Shown here: one piece after another, positions 7,741-21,100 of the stretch | Numbering within the stretch: the first letter of the stretch is position 1 | Layout: the number at the start of each line of letters is the position of its first letter | NCBI GenBank assembly: GCA_016219875.1 | Contig: JACRJZ010000085.1 | Span: 1-64,000, forward strand | DNA length: 64,000 bases | Direction: 5' to 3' | DNA from: Verrucomicrobiota bacterium | GTDB taxonomy: Bacteria; Verrucomicrobiota; Verrucomicrobiia; Limisphaerales; JACRJZ01 | Program-made: the position numbers and the translations under genes | The notes under the pieces: generated by a model | What the model was told of the DNA's origin: nothing | The model's input: the letters and a program-made list of their open reading frames with translations, nothing else | Database searches by the model: none

Positions 7741-8801
7741 ATGCTGAACCCAAACGCCTCGCCTTCTTCGAGCGTTACCTCTCGCTCTGGGTTTTCCTCT
7801 GCATGATCGCCGGCGTGGCGCTGGGCAAACTCCTGCCCGGTCTCACGGCGGCGCTGAGCAAAGTTGAATTCGGCCAAGGCTCGCAGGTGAACGTCCCCAT
7901 CGGCGTCCTGCTCTGGCTGATGATTTACCCGATGATGCTCAAAGTGGATTTCAGCGCCATCGGCGGCATCGCGCGGAAACCCAAGGGCCTGCTCGTGACG
8001 TTGTTCGTCAATTGGCTGATCAAGCCGTTTGGCATGGCGCTGCTGGCGTGGGTGTTTATGCAGCACGTCTTCGCCGCCTGGATCGACCCGGAGACAGCCC
8101 GCAACTACACCGCCGGCCTCATCATTCTCGCGGCGGCGCCTTGCACCGCGATGGTGTTCGTCTGGAGCTACCTCACCGACGGCGATCCCGCCTACACGCT
8201 GGTCCAAGTGGCGGTGAACGACCTGATCATGCTGGTGGCGTTTGCGCCCATCGTGATGTTCCTCTGCGGCGTGGCGAACGTAGCCGTCCCGGCCAAAGTG
8301 CTGATCACCTCGGTGGTGGTCTTCATCGTCATTCCGCTCACCGCGGGCTGGCTCACGCGCACGGCGCTGCTGAAGTCGCACGGCAAAGACTGGTTCGAGC
8401 AGAAGTTCCTGCCCAAGTTCCATCCGGTGATGATCGGCGCGCTGCTGCTGACGCTGGTGCTGATCTTCGCGTTCCAGGCGAAGAACCTGACCAGCCGTTG
8501 GGTCGCCGTGCTGTTCATCGCGGTGCCGATCATCATCCAAGTCTATTTCAACTCCGGCCTGACGTACCTGCTCATGCGCCTTCTGCGCGTGGAGCACAAC
8601 GTCGCTTCGCCCGGTGCGTTGATCGGCGCGAGCAACTTCTTCGAACTGGCCGTGGCCGTGGCCATCACCCTTTTCGGCGCGGACTCGCCGGCGGCGCTGG
8701 CCACGGTCGTGGGCGTGCTGGTGGAAGTGCCGGTCATGCTTTCCGTCTGCAAGGTCTGCAACCAGACGCGACCGTGGTATCAGCGGGCGCTGGGGGCGTA
8801 A
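7737..8801 (+). CDS. acr3: Arsenite efflux transporter, ACR3 family
   Basis: A 354-residue inner-membrane protein with about ten hydrophobic segments that exports arsenite. Family hallmarks include LAAAPCTAMVFVWSYLTDGD with the conserved cysteine, QVAVNDLIML, and LIGASNFFELAVAVAI near the C-terminus. The ATG at 7737 overlaps the arsM stop by four bases and completes the operon arsR-arsC-arsM-acr3. No terminator hairpin with a T-tract follows; a family A palindrome starts within 10 bp of the stop. Confidence 0.95.
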   Translation: MNAEPKRLAFFERYLSLWVFLCMIAGVALGKLLPGLTAALSKVEFGQGSQVNVPIGVLLWLMIYPMMLKVDFSAIGGIARKPKGLLVTLFVNWLIKPFGMALLAWVFMQHVFAAWIDPETARNYTAGLIILAAAPCTAMVFVWSYLTDGDPAYTLVQVAVNDLIMLVAFAPIVMFLCGVANVAVPAKVLITSVVVFIVIPLTAGWLTRTALLKSHGKDWFEQKFLPKFHPVMIGALLLTLVLIFAFQAKNLTSRWVAVLFIAVPIIIQVYFNSGLTYLLMRLLRVEHNVASPGALIGASNFFELAVAVAITLFGADSPAALATVVGVLVEVPVMLSVCKVCNQTRPWYQRALGA

Positions 8802-8808
8802 GGCGTGA

Positions 8809-8920
8809 CACGTGAGGCGATTTCAAAACTCCGTAGCAGCCGACGTGAGGAGAGTTTGTTTCCCTTGAAGTTTGAGCCTCCTCACGTCGGCTGCTACGGT
8901 TTTGAAAGAAGCTCACGTGA
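8809..8920. repeat. Palindromic element, family A copy 2
   Basis: Same arms and same GTTTCCCTTGAAGTTT loop as copy 1, with an extra outer palindrome CACGTGAG/CTCACGTG. It follows acr3 immediately. Confidence 0.88.
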
Positions 8921-8993
8921 AGGGCGCTGCACATCGACACTCCCGTCGGTGGGCCCTCCGGCGTCGGAAGTTACCGAACGGTGCGGCCAGTCT

Positions 8994-9180
8994 AGCACGT
9001 AGGACAGGCGTCGCGCCTGTCTCCATCTTCCCACTGCTCGCTCACCCAAGAGTGACTTCCCCGACCGGGTGGATTCCCGTCGAGACTCCTCTTCCCTATG
9101 CAGTCAGAGACAGGCGCGACGCCTGTCCTACGTGCTCGGCGGCGTTTCCGTGAAGATTTTCGACGGCATCGTTACGGCTG
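8994..9180. repeat. Inverted-repeat element, family B copy 1
   Basis: A 25-bp arm (GTAGGACAGGCGTCGCGCC and following bases) at about 8999-9023 and its reverse complement at about 9107-9132 enclose a core of roughly 85 bp. A 35-bp flank ending CGACGGCATCGTTACG follows on the right and reaches almost to the stop codon of the giant gene. Copy 2 is at 49947. No gene is seen in the gap 8802-9183. Confidence 0.88.
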
Positions 9181-9183
9181 AGG

Positions 9184-12100
9184 CTACGGCTGCCTCGGCG
9201 TGAGGACCCGGTAGAACCGTTGCCCCGTGCCGGACGGAACTTGGTTGGTGATCCAGACCAAACCGGTGACTGGCCGCGCGTCGAGGTTGATCAGGTTGGA
9301 CCAGCCGCCGGGCAGAGCGCCGGAGAACTGGACCGTGTAGGTCTTCGCGGCCACACCCTGGAAGTTGAAGACGGCGTTGGTTTCGGCGCCGAGGCCGCTG
9401 GCCACGATCTGGAGTTTGAGCCCGCTCGTTGGATCGTTGGGGATCGTGCCGGCTAAGTATTCTTGGAGGTTCGTCAGGCCGTCGCCGTCGGCGTCCTGGT
9501 TGGCGTCGAGCGAACTGTTGGGATTGAGGCCGTAGGCGGTTTCCCAGTCGTTGGGCATGCCGTCGCCGTCGAGGTCAGGATTGACCGACTGGCCGGAGCC
9601 GGGCGTCGGCGCGAGCGCGGTCCAGTTGGCCGGGTCGTCGCCGAAGAGCGAGGCCGTCACGCGCTGGAGCGAGAAGCCGCCGCCGTCCGCCAGCGGGTCC
9701 CACGGGGCGGCGTCGGCGTACTTCACTTGCTCGACCAGGATGTAGGGCACGTCGTTGGTGTTGGGGGCGTCAGGCTTCTTCAACTCGATGGCTTCGCCGC
9801 CGTTGTCGAGCTTGCCGAGGTACGGGCCGACGATGGGCACGTTCGTGCCGAGGCCGTAGTTGGCGCGGAACGCCGCCAGCGTGACGGGATCGAGCGTGGG
9901 ATTGAAACTCACGACGAGCAGGTAGCCGCCCGCTGGGATGACGAGGTTGGTCGGGAAGTCGAAGTCCACGCCGTCCCGCAAGTGCCAGGTGTTGGTGCGG
10001 TAATTGGGATCGTAGAGCGTCACGGGCACGGTGGTGCGGTTGTGCAACTCGATGAACTCGTCGCGCACGTTGTCGTTGGTGCCGAGGTCGGGCGGGTGAT
10101 ACATGATCTCGCTGATGACCACGGGGCCGACTTTCGGGTAGGCGTTCGTGCGACCGGTGCCGGTGCGGAATTCCGCCGGCGTGGCCGGATCGTCCGCGCC
10201 AAAGGTGCGGGCGCTCATGGCCACGAATTCCTCCTTGCCCACGCTGGTGACGTAGCGGCCAAAGGACACGCTGTTCTCGGCCGCGCCAAATTTCACGCTC
10301 GTGCGCCAGCCGGTAAGTTGGCCGCCGGCGGACGCGGACAAGACCACTTCGTCCCCCTTCGAGCTGAGCGAGAACGGCACCGCCGTCAGGTCGCGATTGG
10401 TGAAGGCCGTTTCGTACACGACGAGGAAGCTGTTCGCCGGCAGGAGGGTGGGGAACGGAAGCTGGTACTTCTGGAGCGTGCCGTTGTCATCGCTCAGCCA
10501 CCAACCGCTGAGGTCGATGGGCTGGGCGGTGAGGTTGCGCAGTTCGATGGCGTCTTCCAACGGCAGGTCGGTGTGAGTGAGGGCTTCGTTGATGACCACG
10601 TCGGTGAGCCGACGGTAGTTGGAGGCGCCGGGCGATTCCGTGCCGGGGAAACGGACCACGGTGCTGCCGCCATCGGGGAAACGGCCTTCCGAGACGCCCT
10701 GTTCTTGCGCGGCGAAGGCGTAGCCGTCAATGAGCGCCCCGCCGATGGTGGAGATGCCCACGGCCTCGCCGGCCGCGCGCAGCGAGAAGCCGACGTGGTC
10801 CGCGCCCGCGCCGGTGTTGCCATCGGCGACGAACTTGGCCCACGCATTGGTGGCGACTCCGAGGAAGGAAAGCGCGGCGATCTGATGCTTGGTGCGGAGG
10901 TTCAGATCATCGCTCAGCCACAAGCCGCCCAGTGCGACGGGCTGCGGATTGGGATTGTAGATCTCGAACCAGTCGTCCTGGCCCGGCCCTGGATCGGCCA
11001 TCCACTCATTGACCTTGAGGTTCGCCACATCGGCCAACGTGGGCACGGCGGTGTTGGCCGTGGCGGGCGTGGGCACGGTGAGCGTCCAGTTGGTGCCGCC
11101 GCTCGGCACGCGGCCGATGGAGAGATCGGCGACTTGCAGGCCGTAGGTGATGGCGCTCAGGAGGCTGCCGCCGTTGGCCAGCGAGTCGAAGAGATACACG
11201 CTGCCGCCGTTGCCGTTGAGGCCAAAGCCGGTGTTGAGGTTCGGCTGCTGGTTCGTAGAAGCGGGCAGGCTGCTGCTGCACAACACGCGCAAGTACCCGG
11301 CCGGCGCGAGTTGCGTGCCCGACGGAAACACCCATCGCCGCGCCTGCAAGGGATCATCGGTGAGGCTGAAGTCCGCCAGCGCGATGGTGTTGGCGGTGCC
11401 GTTGTAGAGTTCCACCCAGTCGGGCGTGACGACGTTCGTGCCGACGGTCACGGTAAGCGTGGCGTTGATGGCCAGCACTTCGTTCAGGACCAGCGCGTTG
11501 CCTTGCGGGGTGGCGGTGACGAGCGGATTGGGCGCGCCGGGTGTCGGCTGATCGAAATAGGCGACGCTGGTCGAGCCGTTCGGGCTGCGGCCTTGCGACA
11601 TGTTCAGGAATTGCGGCTGGTAGAGAACCAAGTCAACGATCCTGAGGTCCGGCAAGTAGAGCCCAAGCGCGCCCTGCTCGGCGCTCAGGCTGAAGTTCAA
11701 ATGGTCCGGACCTTGGGCCGGATCGGCGTCGGCGATGTAGCGCAAGTAGCCGCGGCCAGGAATGAAACTGAGCGAGGCGAGTTGGTGCCGGCCCGGCTGG
11801 CCGAGGATCTCGTCGCTCAGGAAAAGCCCGCCCAGGCTGACGGGCAGCGGGTCGGCGTTGTACAGCTCGATGAAGTCGTTGTCGAACGGCATCTGGCCGA
11901 GCGCGAGCCATTCGTTGATGCGCAGCCGCGTCGGGTCGCCGAGCGCCGCCGCGCGATTCGGCGCGCCGAAGGTGGGCACGGTCAACGCCCAGCCCTCACC
12001 CTGGCCCTCTCCCATCGGATCGGAGAGGGAAGCCAAGCGCCCGATCGACAGGTCCGTGATCTGCGGGCCGAAGCTTACGGAGTCCAGCAGTGCGCCGCCG

Positions 12101-15100
12101 TTCTGGACGGCGTCGTAGAGATAAACCGCTTCGCCTTGCTGGTTGAGGTTGAAGCCGAGGTGGTGGCCCGGCGTGCCGTCCGGGTTATTGGCATAGACGA
12201 CCAGGTAGCCGTTCGCCGGAATGCTCGCGCCTTCGGGGAACATGAACTTGCCGGGAACCTGCGGATCGTCGGTCAGGCGCACGCCCGAAAGATCGAAGGG
12301 CGCGCTGCTGTCGTTGTAGAGCTCGATCAGGTCGGGCGTCGTGTTGCTGTGCGTCACGGCGCCGGCGTTGGCGGCGAGAATTTCACTCAGGCGCACGGGC
12401 GACGCGGTGGGGTTGACCGTCCACGTGCGCGACACGGTGACTGAGGCGTCAGTGCCATAGACAGCGTCGTTTTGGTAGAAGCCGGCGTCGCGCCGGCCCC
12501 TGGCTTCGACGGTGTGCGGGCCGCTGGACAAGCCGGAGAGACTGATCGGCGTGCGGATCGGCGTCTCCGCGCTCCACGCGCCGCCATCAAGCCGCCATTG
12601 GTAATGCGTGTAACCGGAGCCATTGGGCCAGCCAGCGGTGGGGATGCCAGAGCCGGCGGCGTTCTGGCCCACGGTCAGCGTGGCCGTCGTGCGACGAGTG
12701 ACGCCGGACGGCTCGCCGGAGAGGCTGACGCCGCTCAAGAGTTGAAGCGTTGAAGCGTTGAAGCGTTGAAGCGGAGCGCCGAGGTCGGTCGCGTTGGGGC
12801 CGCGGCCGGCGGCGGGAGAATCGGCGCGCAGGCTGAACCAGTGGCGGAGCACTTGCGCTTGAGACCAGGAAGTGAAGCCCGTTGTTTCCGCGAGCTGCGG
12901 CACGTAATGGAAGAGCGGATCGGCGATGAAGTTGCCGCCGCCCGGCCCGGCCCAAGTGAGCGGCAGAAGGTTGTTCGTGAACGTGACGGTCGCGCTGGTG
13001 AGGTTGCGCACCAGTTTCTCGGCGTCATAAACGATGTTCCCTTCGAGATACATGCCCGCGCCTTCGACCGTGCCGTCGTCGGCGAGGCACACGACCGCGC
13101 CGTCGGTGTCGAGGCCGCCCTGATGGGTTTGATGGACGATGGTGTTGTTGAGGAGCGTGAAGAAGTTGCCTTGCTTGGCCATCGCGGCCTGGTCGCAATC
13201 GTAGATGAGGTTGCCGATGATGGTGACTTGCGAAGTGTCAGCGTTGTCCGCGCCGCCACTCACGGCGCTGGCAGTGTCCGGTGAGCCGTTCTTGTGGGCG
13301 TGGAGGAAGATGTTGCCTTCAATCCAGGCATCGGTGCTGTCGAGGTCGAGATGGTCGTCGCCGGTGCCAATAAAGACATTGTGGAGGAATTGCAGGATGG
13401 GGCCAGGGCGGTTGCCGCCGGTGAAATCGATCACGTCGTTGTAGCCGATGGCCGCGCCGAAGAAGTTACGCAGGAAAAGGCCCCGTCCGGCGGCCTTGAT
13501 GCCTGCGGTGCCGTGGACCAACTCGAAGCCCGCCGTCGCCGTTGGGAAGACACAGTCCTGGACCACGAACGAGGAGCCGTCGAGCGAAACGTACTGGACC
13601 GCGGTGTTGCCGAACGTGAGGTGATCGAGGAAGACGGTGCCACTGGTGGAATGGATGGCGGTGGAGCCGTTGCCCTCGAAATGCGCGTAGGCGATGCGCG
13701 TCTCCGGCGAGGTCGCGCCGCCGTTGACGGTGAGGCCGCCCCAGTTCGCGCCGCCCGGCACGCGGGCGAAGCGGATGAGCGCCGTCTCTGTGCCCTCCGC
13801 GCGCAAACGACCGCCGTTGGCCACAGTGAGATTCACGCCCGAGCCGAAGAACACCGTGGTGCCCGCCTGAATGGTCAGCGTGGCACCGTTGTTGACGGTG
13901 ACGTTGCCGGTGACGTTGTACGGCCCATTCGCTGCGCTCCAGGCCGTATCGGAGGCGATGATGCCGGAGGTGATAGTTCCCGCCACGCCGTCGCGCCAGA
14001 TTTCCACCGAAGCGCGGGCAATCTCCACGTCATTCGAGTTGAACGCTTGCACGAGCACGCGGTTGAGGCCCGGCTGGAGCGGCGCGGTGTAGTTCCAACG
14101 TCCTTGCCACGCCGTCCAGTCGGCGAGCGCGCCGTTCACGCGCACGCGGCGGGTGTCGATGATGTTGCCGTAGCCGGAGAGCGTGGCCGAGCCGGCGGTG
14201 GTGTAGAGATAGCCGTTGGCCGTGGGCAGCGTGCTCTCGACCGTGAGGGCCAGCGGAATCTGGCCGAGCAGGTAGCTGTGGCGGTTGGTGACGAACAGCT
14301 TCATCGCCGGCAGCGCGCCCGCCGCCCAAGTGCCCAGCATCTGGTCGAGCAGCGGCGCGGCTTGCGCCGGGGAGAACGTCGTATCGAGTTGCTGCTTGTA
14401 GAGCCGGAAGTAAGTGGGCGCGAACGCCGGGTGCCGCATGAAGCGCTCCAGGAAGTTGGCCCGCATGGACGGATCCCCCGTGGCCGGGCTGTCCACCATG
14501 GACCAGAGCGAGCGGCTGGTACTGCCCGCCGTGTCGCCCTGGCCGAGAACCGTGTCGAAATCATGACCGATCAGCCGAAACCGCGGATCGACGAGGCCGC
14601 GATACATGGCGTAGTCATCGCCAACGCCACGGGCGATGGAGGTTTCCATGTAGTCGAAGAAATTAACGACCACAAAGTAGCGGAAGAATTCCTCCACGTT
14701 GACATTCGTGCTCACGGCCTGCACGTAGTCCGCGTCGGACGTATTCGGCGAGAGGGCGTAGGTCAGGTTGAAGAGATCGGTCCAATCGTTCTCGCTCCGG
14801 TTGGAATTCTTGTAGTAGCCCGCGCCGGTCTGGCCGAAATAAACCGCCGGGTCGGTGCCGAGGTAATCGAGGTTGGCGTTCCAGGGATACTTGGAAGCGC
14901 GATAGACGTTGCCCTCGCCGTCGAGCGGGTAATGGTTGGCGGCCCAGTCCGCCCCAATCGGCTCCACCAGGACGTAGCAGCCGAAGCTGATGCCGACGCT
15001 GCCGAGATTCTGGCCGTTGACGCGGACCTGGACCACGCGCGCATCGGCGGAGGCCAAGCCGGCTTTTTGGGCCAGGACGCTGGCGGCCAGTTGGGCATGG

Positions 15101-18100
15101 ACGTAGCGGCTGTTGAGGTTCATCTCCGTGATGCCGTTCCAGCGATTGTCGGTCGGCACATTGACCCGGAAGTTCTTGGGCAAGCCGCCGCGACTGCCCG
15201 CGCCGCGGATGCGCATGCCCGTGTTGTAGCGCAGTTTCGTGCCGTCGCCGCCCATGCTGATGAAGGTGGCGTTCATCTGGGCATCGCTGCTGGTGTCGGC
15301 TGGCGGAAAGACGGCGCTCTCGCTGCCGGTCATGATGATCCGCAGGAACGGCATGTTGGCCGCGGCCGCTTCGTCATCCACTTGGTAAAGCGCGTTGGCC
15401 CGCTGGACGAACGTGTGGTTCGTGTTCCAGGCCGGGGCCGGCCAAGTGCGCGAGAGGCCGGTGAGGTCGGTGGCTTGGACGTAGAATTCCATGATCGTGC
15501 GGTTGCCCTGCGCGCCGATCGTCGCCGCGTAGAGACCGTCGCCGGCGTTGCCGTCGTTGTGCGTGCCGTCGTCGAGCATGGGGACGACGTTGAAGGCCGG
15601 CGGATTGGCGCCGTAGTTCGCGGTGTGGTTGCGGTAGAAGAGCGTGACGTTGGCGACGCCGTTGGTGAGTTCATCGAGGGCGCGCGCGCTGATGGTCACC
15701 GACTCGGACGAGCGCGGCACGATCGGGAAATGAGTCACGTCGAGAAGGAACGGTGGGACGTTGGTGGCGCGCACGGAATTCGGGGCGCCCGGCGTGCCGG
15801 AGAGGTTCGTACTGGCCAGCCAATTCTGACCGGCGGTGTTCGGCAGGGCTGGATTGATCAACTCCAGCGAGCTGCCGAAGCCGCCGGCCGCGGTGAACCA
15901 CGACCAGCCTGCGGAGCCGCTGTCCACGATCAAGCGACAGAAGATATGCCCCGTGGCTGGGCTGGCCGGCGAGCCGGGCACGTTGTAGGTGAACGCGGCC
16001 GAGCCGGCGGAAGTCACCGTGAACAGGCCGTTGTACTGAGACTGGTCTGCCCCGGAGATCTGGACCACGTCGCCGGGGGTGTAGCCGTGGCCGAAGAGAC
16101 TTACGGTGGCGGTCGTGCCGCTGCGGGTGATGCTCGTCACCACCCTGGCACCGCTGCCCCGCTCGCGTCGTGCCCAATCGCCTTCGCTGGCGTAGTGGAT
16201 GCTGTCCACCCCTTCACCGAGGAGCGATTGGAGTTCGATCGTCTCATCGCTGTTGGCCAGGCGCCCGATCCAACCACCGACGACGTTGGCGACGCCGGGG
16301 TAATTCGCCTGGAAGGCCGCCACATTGGCGGCCACGACCAGGTAGCCGCCCGCGGGAATCGTCGCGTTCGGGAAAGTGAAATCCACGCCGCGCGTGAACC
16401 GCCAGCCGGCCAGGTTGAAGAGATCGGACGAAACGTTGTGCAGTTCGATCCACTCGTCGGCGACGTTGCCGCCGAGAGGATCGAACATGATTTCGTTGAT
16501 CAGCACTTTGCCCACCGGGCTGGCGTTGGGATCGACGGTGTAAGCCCATTCGTTTCGGACGAAGGGATTGGCCGGCGTGGCGAGATCGCGAATGCCGTGC
16601 GCGACGGCCCACGTGACCGTGACGAGTCCGTTGGGCGCCGCCGGGAACTGGAACACGTACGGCCCCGCGCCGGCGCCGCTCACGCTCTGCGCGGGGACGT
16701 TGTTGATGAGCAAATCGGCCGCGTCCAGGCCGGCCACCGGCTCGGTGAACGTCACGCTGATCTGTGACAACGATCGCACGGTGGCGTAGGCCGGCGGGTT
16801 CAGGTTCGCCAGCGTCGGCGGCACGGTGTCCGGCGTGGTGTAGGACCACGTCGCGCCGGGCGCGGTGGCGTTGAACGAATTGGGCGACGCAGCGAGGTCG
16901 CGGATGCCGTGGTTCGCAGACCAAGTGACGTTGACGACGGAGGCGTTGGGCTGGGCGAAACTGAACGTGTAACTTGCGCCGCCGCCGCTGACGCTGCTGG
17001 CTGGAGCGCCGTTGATCAAGAGATCGGAGGCGTCCACGCCGCTGACGGCTTCGGTGAAGGTGACGGTGAGTTGCGTCAGGTTGGTGACTTGCGCGCTGGC
17101 GGGCGGATTGCGGAACGCGATTGCGGGCGGCGTCTGGTCCAGCAGCGTGTAGCTCCAGGTGCAGCCGGGCCGCGTTGCGTCGAAGTCGTTCGCCGGCACT
17201 TCCAGGTCTTTGATCCCGTGCGCCGACCGCCAGCCGATGTTCACCGCGCCGTAAGCCGGCTGGGTGAACGTGAAAGTGTAGGTGGAACCGGAGCCGCTCA
17301 AGCCGGTGGCCGCCACGGCGTTGACCATCAAGTCCGCCGCGTCCACACCCGTCACGGCTTCGCTGAAGGTGACGGTGATCTGCGTGAGTTGCGTGACGGT
17401 GGCGCTGGCCACTGGATTCTGGGAGGCGACGACAGGCGCGCTCGGATTGAGCAGCGCGTATTGGAACGTGGAGCCGGCGGCGGTGCCGTCGAAGGGCTTG
17501 GGCGCCGTGTCGAAATCCGTGATGCCGTGGTTGGCGGCCCAAGTGACGGACACCGCGCCGTAGGCCGGCTGGGCAAAGCTGAAGGTGTAACTGGTGTTGC
17601 TGCTGCCGCCGCTCACGCTGGTGGCCGCGACGCCGTTAATGAGAAGATCGCCGGCATTCACTCCGCCAACCGGCTCGGTGAACGTGACGGTGATGTTAGT
17701 GAGGTAAAAGACGCTGCCGGCCGAGGGCGTCACCGAGAGCAGGCGCGGGGCGGTCGCACCGGCGTCGGCCGCGTAGGCGTAGAGCTGGGCGTTGAAGCCG
17801 AAGTCGCTGCTGCTGAACGGCTGGTTGTTGAAGGCGTGGACGGCCAGCACGTTCGTGCCGTCGGCGAGCGTCCAGGTGTAGCTGCTCAAGTCGGCCAGCA
17901 GGTAAGGCGCGCCGCTTTGGGTCGGCTCGAAGATGGCCTGGGGCGCGGAGCCATCGTAGGGAATGTCCCCTCCCGCCATGTTGTAGCGGAGCACCTCGAA
18001 GCCGTTGATCCAGACGATGCAGCCGTCATCGGACTGGAAGTTGAAAAACAAGTTCGACACGGCCGCGGCGTTGGGCACGAAGAAGCGCGAGCGCAAGAAG

Positions 18101-21100
18101 ATGCTGCTGTAAGCGCCGCCCCGCATGTCGTCCACCGGCGTGCCTGGGTTAGCGGGGCCGTTGTAAGGATCGCCGTAGAAGAACGGCGCGGGCGCGTTGC
18201 TCCACGCGGTGTCGTCGAAGCCGAGTTGTCGCCAGGCGTCGATGGGTGAAGAGGCTTCGGCGTAGGCTTTCAAGAGTTGCCAGTTGGAGTTGGATTCCAC
18301 GAGCACGACGCGGTTGTCGAGCAGGTAGCTCCAGGTCGCGCCGGAGCCGGTCCCGTCGAAGGCGTTCGGCGGCGAGCCCAGGTCGGTGATGCCGTGAGCG
18401 GCCGCCCAGGAAATCGAAACGGCGCCCGCCGCTGGCTGGGGAAACGCAAAGGTGAAATCCGTCCCCGAACCCGTGAGGCTGATGGCCGGGTTGCCGTTGA
18501 TGAGCAAGTCGTCCGCATTCACCCCGGCCACGGGTTCGCTGAACGTGACCGCGACTTGCGTGAGGTTCGTCACCACGGCGTCGGCGGGAGGGTTCTTCGC
18601 CACCACGACGGGCGGCGTGCTGTCCACGATCGTGTAGCTCCACGTCGCACCCGGCCCCGCGGCGTTGAAGGGGAACGGCGGCCGGCCCAGGTCGCGGATG
18701 CCGTGGCCCGTGGTCCACGTCACGTTGACCACGCCGAGGCCCGGCGGCGTGACACTGAACACGAAGTTCGAGCCGATCCCGCTGAGGCCGGTGGCCGGAG
18801 ATCCGTTCACCAACAGGTCGGCGGCCTCCACGTTGGTGACGATTTCGCTGAACGTGACTTGGATGAAGGTGAGGCTGGACAAACTCGCGCCTCGCGTTGG
18901 CACCACGCCGATGATCGTCGGGGCCACGGTGTTCGTGACGGCCGGCGTGACCGTGATGTTCACGGGCGCCGAGGTGTTCCTGATGCCGCCACTCGCGGTG
19001 GCTACCGCCGTGAGCACGTGGCTGCCCGCCGTGCTGTCCCAACTGAAGCTGAATGGCCGCGTGCTGTCTTGGCCCAACTTGACTGCGCCGGCGAAGAACT
19101 CGACCAGCGTGATGGCGCCGCCGCTGTCCGAGGCGTTGGCCTCGAGCGCCACGGGATCGGGCGCGATGTAGCTGGCGCCGTTGGTCGGGCTGGTGAGTTG
19201 GACGATGGCGTTCTGGACCACCACGTTGGCGACTGCTGAGGTCGTGCTCAGGCCGCTGTTGTCCGTGGCCACGGTGCGCAACGCGTAGTAGCCGAGTGTG
19301 GGATTGCTCCAGGCAAACTCAAACGGAGCCGTCGCGTCGTCACCGAGCTTGGTGGTACCGGCGAAGAAGGCCACGTTGGTCACGGTGCCGTCGAGGTCCG
19401 AGGCGGAGGCGCTGAGGGTCGAGGTGCCGGGGCTGAAGAGCGTGGCGCCGTTGGTCGGGTAGGCGAGCGCCACCAACGGCGGCGAAGCAAAGGAATATCC
19501 CGCCACCCAAACAGGGCCGTTGACGAGGGTGCCATCGACGGCGTTGCCGCTGGAGTCATGCGCGATGGCGCCGGAGGGTTCATCTAGCGCCCAGCGGCCC
19601 ACGAGGCCCGAAGCGTTGGGGATTTGGAGGAAACGGGCGCTGGCAATCTGCGCTTCCGAGCGCGCGTAGTTCCAGATGCGCGCTTCATCGAGCACGCCGG
19701 CGAAGAAGCCTTGCGGCTGGCCGTCCGAAGTGAGCGAGGTGCCCAGCGCGGCGTGTTGGATGCTGTCGAAGCGCGGCAGCGCGCCCGCGAAGGCGGAGGC
19801 GTCCGGCAGGCCATCGAGGAAGAGTTGCCAGTTGGTGCCGTCGTAGGTCGCCGCGGCGTGATGCCACACCCCGGGGGTGACCGGCGTCATGCCTGAAACC
19901 GGGTGGTTGTTCGGGTTCGGAGAGGAGCCAATGTCTTCAAAGTCGGCCACCAGAACGCTGTCGGCGGGGCGGATGCCGAAGAAGTAGTTGCAGTCGCGGT
20001 TATTGCCGTCCGACTCGCCGCGGCCTTTGGTGAGGAGCGGGATGCCGGTAATGCCGCCGGCTCCGGAGGAAGCGACTTGGCCGTCGCCGGTCCAGCGGAA
20101 CCAGGTTTCCAACGTAAACTGGGCGGCGCCCAGCGCCGGCGCCATGCCGAACGTCACGTAGCTGCCCGCGCCGTTGAATTCCAGCCCGCCGTAGGTGCTG
20201 GCCACCACGGAAATGTTGACCGGCGCCGAGGTGGCGCTCAAGCCGCCGTTGTCGGTGGCCACCACGGTCAAGGTGTAGTTGCCCGCCGCGACATTGTTCC
20301 AGGCGTAGTTGAAGGGACTGGAGGAAACCGTGCCCAGCAGCGCGGCGCCGGAGTAGAAATCCACGCGCGCCACCGTGCCGTCGCCGTCCGTGGCGGCGGC
20401 CACAAGGCTGATGTTGGCGGGCGCGGCGAACGTCGCATTGTCGGCCGGGCTGGCGAGGCTGACGGCCGGCGGGGAGTTGGCCACGCCCCAGGCGAAGGCG
20501 CTGTTGGTGGCCGTGCCCACGGCGTTGCTCACGATGACCGTGCAGAGGAAGTTGCTGCCCAGCGCCAGCGGCGCGCTGGTGAAGGCGCCGCTGCCGCTCG
20601 TCAGGGCCAGGACGTTGTTCGTGTACCAGTAATGGACCAAGGGCGGCGTGCCACCGGCCCCCACGCTGAACGTGGCTGCGGTGCCGACCACGTTGGTTTG
20701 ATGACGCATCGGGGCCGTGATTTGCGGCGGGCCGTCCGCGAGGACTTCCTCGATCCGAAAGGCACTGATGGCGTAACAGTAGGTGTCTTGCACGGTGCCT
20801 CCCGGCACGGCGGCCCCGCTCGCCAACACTGCGTGGTAGTTCGAGCAAATCACCGAGAACGAAGTGCCCGCCGGCACGATGTCGTCCCAGCCGATGACGT
20901 CCCCGCACTGATTCTCGCCGCAGTTCCAGGCCGCTTGGGTGACCGGCGCCAGCGCGTCGCCGTACGGGGACCAGCCGTTGGTCACGATGCCGGGCGACGC
21001 CGGCGTGCCGGTTCCAGTGAGGTGGGCCGGGGTGGCGCTGCTCGCCCCCGCCAGGGTGGCCAATGCCCAGCGACCCGCGTAACTGTTTCCGCGAATGCTG

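Noticed and set aside
9463..16767. Very long plus-strand frames (993 and 1157 residues) antisense to the giant gene
   Set aside because: Composition is Arg/Gly/Val/Ala low-complexity without motifs; they mirror the high-GC codon use of the real minus-strand gene, which has clear domains.
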